From the NCBI RefSeq assembly GCF_005144715.1, contig NZ_SWKR01000002.1, positions 1,496,146 through 1,560,145 of the forward strand: DNA of 64,000 nucleotides, in the 5' to 3' direction. The translations under genes and the position numbers were made by a program. Origin of the DNA: Sphingomonas baiyangensis. Its GTDB lineage: Bacteria > Pseudomonadota > Alphaproteobacteria > Sphingomonadales > Sphingomonadaceae. The notes under the pieces were generated by a model. The model had not been told where the DNA came from and made no database searches. It saw only the letters and a program-made list of their open reading frames with translations. Of this stretch, positions 58,653 to 64,000 are shown in pieces; the first letter of the stretch is position 1, and the number at the start of each line of letters is the position of its first letter.

Positions 58653-59774
58653 TCAGCGCCCCCTGATCGAGGCGCGCTCGATCACGCGCAGCCCGACATC
58701 GATCATCCGCGCCTCGGCATCGCCGCCATCGGCGAGCAGCTCGCGCAGCATCTCGCCGGTGCGCAGCCCCAGCGCGCGGAAATCGGCATGGATGGTAGTG
58801 AGCGCGGGATTGATCTCGCGCCCGATCTCGAAATCGCCGAACCCCATGATCGATATGTCGTCGGGCACACGCACGCCCATGCGCTGGCACTCCATCACCG
58901 CACCCACCGCCGATAGGTCGGACACCGCGAACACCGCCTCGACCGCAGGATCGCGCTCGACGAGCGCGCGGATGGCGCCCGCGCCGTGGTGGAAGCTGAC
59001 GGGCGCGGTGCCGTGCCGCATCACCATGGCGGTCGACATGCGCGACAGGCGCAGTTCGTCCTCGAACCCGCGCATCCGCTCCTCGCCGCGATGATCGGTC
59101 ACTTCGCCCTCGGGCGAGGCGGCGATCGCGCCGATGCGCGTGAAACCCGCGTCGATCAGATAGCGCGCCGCGGTGCGACCTACCTGATAGTTCGAAAAGC
59201 CGATGGCGTGCTCGATCGGCTGGCTCGGCAGATCGGCGATCTCGACTACCGGGATATCCGCCGCGAGCAACATGCGCGAGGCGTTGCGGCGGTGCACCGC
59301 GCCGGTCAGCACCAGCGCCTCGGGCCGACGCGCGAGCAGGTTGCGCAGCTGGCGCTCCTCCTCGGCCATGTCGTAATCGGTATAGGCGATAAGGAGGTGG
59401 TAATCGGCCTCGCGCAGCGCCTCGGTCAGCCCGTGCGCGACGGCGGCGAAATTGGCGTTGGTGAGCGTCGGCAGCATCAGCGCGATGAAGCCCGTGCGCC
59501 GGCTCGAAAGGCTGCCGGCGGCGCGATCGGGCACATAGCCCAGATCGGCGATCGCCTTGTGCACCTTCTCGCGCGTGGCGGGCAGCACCAGCTCGGGATC
59601 GCTCAGCACGCGCGAAACGGTCATGCGCGAGACGCCGGCGAGCCGCGATACGTCGCGGATCGTCGGGCGCTGCGTGGCGCGGCGGCCGGGGGTCGCAGCG
59701 CGCGGCTGCACCTTCGGCGTATCGGTCATCTGGTCGGCGCTCCCGGCATGGTCGATGGCTGCCCCTATCGGCAT
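58653..59774 (-). CDS. LacI-family repressor (GntR/IdnR-like)
   Basis: A 373-residue regulator (358 if it starts at the ATG at 59729). The HTH lies at about residues 36-60 (TIRDVSRLAGVSRMTVSRVL), then a periplasmic-binding-type ligand domain (FIALMLPTLTNANFAAV to ISIMGFGDFEIG). The start at 59774 has GGAGG at spacing 10 and overlaps the upstream stop (TGATG). By context it would repress this sugar-acid cluster until a hexonate binds. Confidence 0.9.
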   Translation of the reverse strand: MPIGAAIDHAGSADQMTDTPKVQPRAATPGRRATQRPTIRDVSRLAGVSRMTVSRVLSDPELVLPATREKVHKAIADLGYVPDRAAGSLSSRRTGFIALMLPTLTNANFAAVAHGLTEALREADYHLLIAYTDYDMAEEERQLRNLLARRPEALVLTGAVHRRNASRMLLAADIPVVEIADLPSQPIEHAIGFSNYQVGRTAARYLIDAGFTRIGAIAASPEGEVTDHRGEERMRGFEDELRLSRMSTAMVMRHGTAPVSFHHGAGAIRALVERDPAVEAVFAVSDLSAVGAVMECQRMGVRVPDDISIMGFGDFEIGREINPALTTIHADFRALGLRTGEMLRELLADGGDAEARMIDVGLRVIERASIRGR

Positions 59775-60109
59775 CACCGGCCATCCTCCACCGCATTGGC
59801 CGCGCTGACAACGTGGTAGAAGCGCCCCTCGAACATCTCGAGCAACTCGAGCGTCACCGCGCGTGCGGCGTCGCGCTGCGGCGAGGTGATCGCCTCCTCG
59901 AGCGCCTCGATCGAGGGATAGTCGATCTGCTGGATGAGCGCGATCGGCGGCGCATCGGCATCGGTCTGCTCGGTGCGATACCAGCGTACCGCCAGGGCGT
60001 GCGGGAATTGTGCCCATAGCGGCGCCAGCCGATCGGCGATCTCGGAGAAGAAGCGCGTCTCGCAGCCGGGCTTCACATGGCCCTCGAAAATCGCGGTGCG
60101 CGTAATCAC
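59774..60109 (-). CDS. dimeric alpha/beta-barrel protein (NIPSNAP/ABM-like)
   Basis: A 111-residue protein with a ferredoxin-like single-domain pattern (TAIFEGHVKPGCETRFFSEIADRLAPLW; ALIQQIDYPSIEALEEAITSPQRDAAR). Small proteins of this fold are often monooxygenases or mutarotase-like; the residues here do not decide which. The GTG start at 60109 overlaps the dehydrogenase stop. Its place in the operon suggests a helper role in sugar-acid conversion. Confidence 0.7.
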   Translation of the reverse strand: MITRTAIFEGHVKPGCETRFFSEIADRLAPLWAQFPHALAVRWYRTEQTDADAPPIALIQQIDYPSIEALEEAITSPQRDAARAVTLELLEMFEGRFYHVVSAANAVEDGR

Positions 60110-61161
60110 AATGCGGCCTCGTTCACTACCAGATGCAGCTTGACCACGCGCGAGCGGTCGCCGGCATTCTCGAACGCCTCGACCGCACGCTCGAGCGGAT
60201 AGGTGCCCGAGAGCACCGGCGACACGTCGATCGCGCCCGACACGATCAGGTCGACCGCGAGGCCGAACTCGCCATTGGCCCTGAACGCGCCGACCAGTTC
60301 GATCTCGCGCGCCTGCAGCACGTTGATCGGCACCTGCGCGGTGCCCGGCGGCAGCATCCCCACCTGCACGATCCGCCCGCCGCGCCGCAGCACCGGGAAC
60401 AGCGAGAGCAGCGCCGATTGCGTGCCCGAAGCCTCGAACGCGACATCGAAATAGCCCGCGGGCCCGGCATAGTAGGAAAGCGCATCGGGATGCGTTGCGA
60501 CGTTTATCGTGCGCGTGGCGCCGATGCGATCGGACGCGACCGCGAGCGCCGCATCCTCGACATCGGTGCACACCACCTCGCGCGCCCCGGCGTACAAGGC
60601 AGCACGCGCCGTGAGCAGCCCGATCGGCCCCGATCCGGTGACGAGCACGCGCTTGCCCATCAGCGGCCCTGCCTGCGCCACGGCATGCAGCCCCACCGAC
60701 AGCGGCTCGGCGACCGACAGCGCGAGCAGATCGGTATCGGCGGGCACGGGAATGATCTGGTCCTGCCGCAGCACCAGATGCTGCGCGAAGCCCCCCTGCA
60801 CATGCGGAAAGCGTCCTGCACTGCCGAGGAAGAGCATGTCGGTGCACAGGTTCATCCGGCCGGCGCGGCAATAGTCGCAGACGAGGCAGGGCCGGCTCGG
60901 GTCGAGCGCAGCGCGCATGCCCGGCTCCAGATGCGTGACCGCCGCGCCCGTCTCTACCACCACGCCCGAAATCTCATGGCCAAGCGTCAGCGGCTCGCGG
61001 ATCGCGAAATCGCCGACCGAGCCGCGATGGAAATAATGCATGTCGGAGCCGCAGATGCCACCATAGGCGACCGCGACACGCACCTGATCGGCAGCCAGCG
61101 GCTGCTCGGCCACGGCCTCGACGCGCAGATCCTTCCTGCCATGACAAATCGCTGCCAGCAT
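60106..61161 (-). CDS. idnD: zinc alcohol dehydrogenase, L-idonate 5-dehydrogenase type
   Basis: A 351-residue MDR enzyme. Catalytic zinc ligands are in GGICGSDMHYFHRG and GHEISGVVVE; the structural zinc site is CLVCDYCRAGRMNLC. The cofactor loop is GSGPIGLL. It would oxidise L-idonate (or a related hexonate) to 5-ketogluconate. AAGGAGAGG precedes the ATG. First gene of the minus-strand operon. Confidence 0.85.
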   Translation of the reverse strand: MLAAICHGRKDLRVEAVAEQPLAADQVRVAVAYGGICGSDMHYFHRGSVGDFAIREPLTLGHEISGVVVETGAAVTHLEPGMRAALDPSRPCLVCDYCRAGRMNLCTDMLFLGSAGRFPHVQGGFAQHLVLRQDQIIPVPADTDLLALSVAEPLSVGLHAVAQAGPLMGKRVLVTGSGPIGLLTARAALYAGAREVVCTDVEDAALAVASDRIGATRTINVATHPDALSYYAGPAGYFDVAFEASGTQSALLSLFPVLRRGGRIVQVGMLPPGTAQVPINVLQAREIELVGAFRANGEFGLAVDLIVSGAIDVSPVLSGTYPLERAVEAFENAGDRSRVVKLHLVVNEAAL

Positions 61162-61244
61162 CCATCCTCTCCTTGATGGGACCGATATCATCGTAACTGG
61201 TGTTCGGCAATGGTAGCTAGATGCTTCATCCAAAACCTTGCCAT

Positions 61245-61256
61245 GTGACCGTTCAC
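61245..61256. promoter_or_regulatory. possible LacI-type operator
   Basis: GTGACCGTTCAC is a near-palindrome (five of six pairs) with a central CG, the form of LacI-family operators. It lies in the 128 bp divergent spacer, 34 bp before the plus-strand SDR start. No -10/-35 boxes were recognised with certainty. Confidence 0.3.
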
Positions 61257-61289
61257 CAGCTATCGCGGCGTTCGAACAGGGAGAGGGAC

Positions 61290-62051
<762 letters not shown>

Positions 62052-62058
62052 GGTACGC

Positions 62059-62997
62059 ATGACCGTCGCGCTGCAACTCTGCCCCCTGTCCGACGCGCTC
62101 GAGGCGCAGCTTGCCGAGCGGCTCGAAATCGTGCGCTGGTTCGATCTGGACAAGGGCGCGCAACAGCGGTTGCTGGCCGATCGCGCGGCAGAAATCGGTG
62201 TCGTCGTCACCGGCGGGCATCTGGGCTGCGACAATGCGCTTGTCGACGCGCTGCCCGCGCTCGGCCTGATCGCGATCAACGGCGTGGGATTCGACAAGGT
62301 CGATCTGGCACATGCCGCTGAGCGCCGCGTCGCCGTCAGCAACACGCCCGACGTGCTGACCGACGACGTGGCCGATCTGGCGGTGGGCCTCGTCATCGGC
62401 CTGCTGCGCAACCTCCACGGCGCCGACCGCTTCGTGCGCGCCGGGGAGTGGAGCGCCGGCAACCTTGCATTGGCGCGCAAGGTGAGCGGCAGGCGGTTCG
62501 GCATCGTCGGGCTGGGGCGGATCGGCACCGCGATCGCCGAGCGGCTGCAGGCATTCGGCCCGGTCGCCTATACCGGCACCGCGCCCAAGGAGGTCGCCTG
62601 GCCCTTCCACGCCGATGCGCAGGCATTGGCGCGTGCGAGCGACGTGCTGGTGATCGCCTGCGCCGCGACGCCCGACACGCGCCACCTGATCGACGCGCAC
62701 GTGCTCGATGCGCTTGGCGCCGACGGCTATCTCGTAAACGTCGCGCGCGGATCGGTAGTCGACGAGGCCGCGCTCGTCGCGGCGATCGAGCAAGGCCGGA
62801 TCGCGGGCGCCGCGCTCGACGTGTTCGCCGACGAACCGCATGTGCCGCCGGCCCTCATCCAGAGCGACCGCACGCTGCTCGCACCGCATATTGCCAGCGC
62901 CACGCACGAGACGCGCGGCGCGATGGCCGATCTCGTGCTCGCAAACGTCGATGCATTCCTCGCCGGCGCCGCGCTGCCCACGCCGGTCAGGGCATGA
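62059..62997 (+). CDS. 2-hydroxyacid dehydrogenase (2-ketogluconate reductase/GhrB-like)
   Basis: A 312-residue D-2-hydroxyacid dehydrogenase. NGVGFDKVD, the NAD loop [24 protein letters not shown] (catalytic Arg), DVFADEP, and the catalytic His in APHIASAT are visible. It would reduce 2-ketogluconate or glyoxylate/hydroxypyruvate. It follows idnO by 7 bp and overlaps the next gene by 4 bp. Confidence 0.9.
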   Translation: MTVALQLCPLSDALEAQLAERLEIVRWFDLDKGAQQRLLADRAAEIGVVVTGGHLGCDNALVDALPALGLIAINGVGFDKVDLAHAAERRVAVSNTPDVLTDDVADLAVGLVIGLLRNLHGADRFVRAGEWSAGNLALARKVSGRRFGIVGLGRIGTAIAERLQAFGPVAYTGTAPKEVAWPFHADAQALARASDVLVIACAATPDTRHLIDAHVLDALGADGYLVNVARGSVVDEAALVAAIEQGRIAGAALDVFADEPHVPPALIQSDRTLLAPHIASATHETRGAMADLVLANVDAFLAGAALPTPVRA

Positions 62998-63746
62998 GCG
63001 GCCGCATCGCGGTCATCACGGGTGCGGGCAGCGGCATCGGTCGCGCCGCCGCGCAGGCGCTGGCGAAGCGCGGCTATCGGCTGGCGCTGGCCGGGCGGCG
63101 CGCCGACTCGCTGGCCGAGACGGCCGCCACGCTCGAAGGCGGCGCCGCGCCGCATCTGTGCGTGCCCACCGACGTCACCGACGCCGCATCGGTCGCGCAG
63201 CTTTTCGCACGCACCGCCGAGCATTTCGGACGCATCGACATGCTGTTCAACAATGCCGGCGTCAACGTGGCCGACGGCGCGATCGACCGGCTCGCCGAAG
63301 CCGACTGGCGCCGCGTGATCGACACCAACCTGACGGGCGCATTCCTGTGCCTGCAGGCCGCCTTCCGCGCGATGAAGGCGCAGGAGCCGCAGGGCGGGCG
63401 CATCATCAACAATGGTTCGATCTCGGCGCACAGCCCGCGGCCCAACTCGATCGCCTATACCGCGAGCAAGCATGCGGTGACGGGGCTGACCAAATCGGCA
63501 GCGCTCGACGGGCGGCGCTACGGCATCGCCTGCTGCCAGATCGATATCGGCAATGCCGCGAGCGCCATGGCGCAGCCGATGCTGGCCGGCGTGCCGCAGG
63601 CCGATGGCAGCATCGCGCCCGAACCCGTGATCGACGTGGCACTGGTGGGCGAGGCGGTGGCCTATATCGACGCGCAGCCGCCCGGTGCCACGGTGCAGTT
63701 CATGACGCTGATGGCCAACGCCATGCCCTTCATCGGGCGCGGCTGA
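62994..63746 (+). CDS. SDR family oxidoreductase
   Basis: A 250-residue short-chain dehydrogenase: [33 protein letters not shown] with intact Ser, Tyr and Lys. The substrate is not identifiable; being coupled to the sugar-acid operon (ATGA overlap), it may act on another hexonate or ketose. The C-terminus ([19 protein letters not shown]) is less typical. Confidence 0.85.
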   Translation: MSGRIAVITGAGSGIGRAAAQALAKRGYRLALAGRRADSLAETAATLEGGAAPHLCVPTDVTDAASVAQLFARTAEHFGRIDMLFNNAGVNVADGAIDRLAEADWRRVIDTNLTGAFLCLQAAFRAMKAQEPQGGRIINNGSISAHSPRPNSIAYTASKHAVTGLTKSAALDGRRYGIACCQIDIGNAASAMAQPMLAGVPQADGSIAPEPVIDVALVGEAVAYIDAQPPGATVQFMTLMANAMPFIGRG

Positions 63747-63779
63747 GCGGAGCGGCGGACCGCCGCCCCGCTTGCAGAC

Positions 63780-64000
63780 TTACGCCGCCAGGAACATCTC
63801 AGGCTCAAGCGCCATCAGGCTTTCGGCGCCGCCTTCGATCTTGCGGCGCAGCGCCCCGGCATCGGGCAGGATGCGCTCGGCATAGAAGCGCGCGGTGACG
63901 CGCTTCGCCCCAAGGAACTTTGCGTCGCCATCGCCTGCCGCGAGAAGCGCGTTCGCCGCGCGCAGCGTGCGCAGCCACATCAGCCCGGTGGCAACGATGC
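63780..64000 (-). CDS. acyl-CoA dehydrogenase, C-terminus only
   Basis: The minus strand is open from the window edge to the stop at 63780-63782. The visible part (KRVTARFYAERILPDAGALRRKIEGGAESLMALEPEMF) matches the C-terminal domain of the larger acyl-CoA dehydrogenases used in fatty-acid oxidation. The catalytic core lies outside the window. Convergent with the SDR gene. Confidence 0.8.
   Translation of the reverse strand, partial: IVATGLMWLRTLRAANALLAAGDGDAKFLGAKRVTARFYAERILPDAGALRRKIEGGAESLMALEPEMFLAA

Overview
The window is one contiguous piece of a GC-rich bacterial chromosome. Its gene content points to an alphaproteobacterium of the order Sphingomonadales (Sphingomonas-like). The evidence is the lptD-surA-pdxA-rsmA block, the DUF2066-hdaA-ppk1-ppx block, an F1-only atp operon with a short epsilon subunit, a DUF3734 patatin next to 3-hydroxybutyrate dehydrogenase, and three families of short palindromic repeats scattered between genes. 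The genus is an inference; no rRNA or tRNA gene was recognised in the window.

Layout. 1-8250: housekeeping and hydrolytic genes (a neutral zinc peptidase cut by the window edge, patatin, BDH, DUF4893 lipoprotein, M20 peptidase, HAD phosphatase, a DUF559 endonuclease inside an inverted repeat pair, a beta-helix protein, a serine hydrolase). 8400-11390: a three-gene signalling operon (CHASE3 histidine kinase, single-domain response regulator, REC-HisKA_2 kinase) whose reading frames overlap. 11430-28810: a large flagellar cluster. On the minus strand lie motB-motA and flgL-K-J-I-H-G-F-E-D-C-B. On the plus strand lie a second, PomAB-like stator pair, flgA, flgM, a flgN-like gene, a muramidase, flhA and fliA. 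Three good sigma-54 (-24/-12) promoters drive the two divergent flagellar operons and the muramidase-flhA-fliA block. The flagellin, the MS/C ring genes and most of the export apparatus are not in the window.

28810-32490: a membrane protein divergent from a winged-helix regulator with a membrane domain, then ada and a periplasmic TPR-like protein. 32690-38155: atpHAG-(lipoprotein)-DC; an uncharacterised lipoprotein gene sits between atpG and atpD. 38300-43860: rsmA-pdxA-surA-lptD on the minus strand. 44030-46490: pepA, holC, ndk. 46670-48715: purM-purN-yjbR-like on the minus strand. 48780-54330: DUF2066, hdaA, ppk1, ppx in a tight operon. 54350-55890: astB and a small membrane protein with its own sigma-54 promoter. 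55900-63750: a divergent sugar-acid cluster (MFS transporter, gluconokinase, 6PGDH-like oxidoreductase, LacI regulator, alpha/beta-barrel protein and an idonate-type dehydrogenase on the minus strand; a 5-ketogluconate reductase-type SDR, a 2-ketoacid reductase and another SDR on the plus strand). The window ends in the C-terminus of an acyl-CoA dehydrogenase.

How it works together. The flagellar genes look like a sigma-54/sigma-28 hierarchy: sigma-54 drives the rod, hook and P/L-ring genes plus flhA-fliA, FlgM holds FliA in check, and two different stator types could power one motor. The sugar-acid cluster would take up idonate- or ketogluconate-type acids and feed them as 6-phosphogluconate into central metabolism under one LacI-type repressor. 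No stretch longer than about 300 bases lacks a gene. No CRISPR array, transposase, prophage or integrase gene was seen; the strongest mobile-like signal is the repeat-flanked DUF559 gene at 5649-6099.
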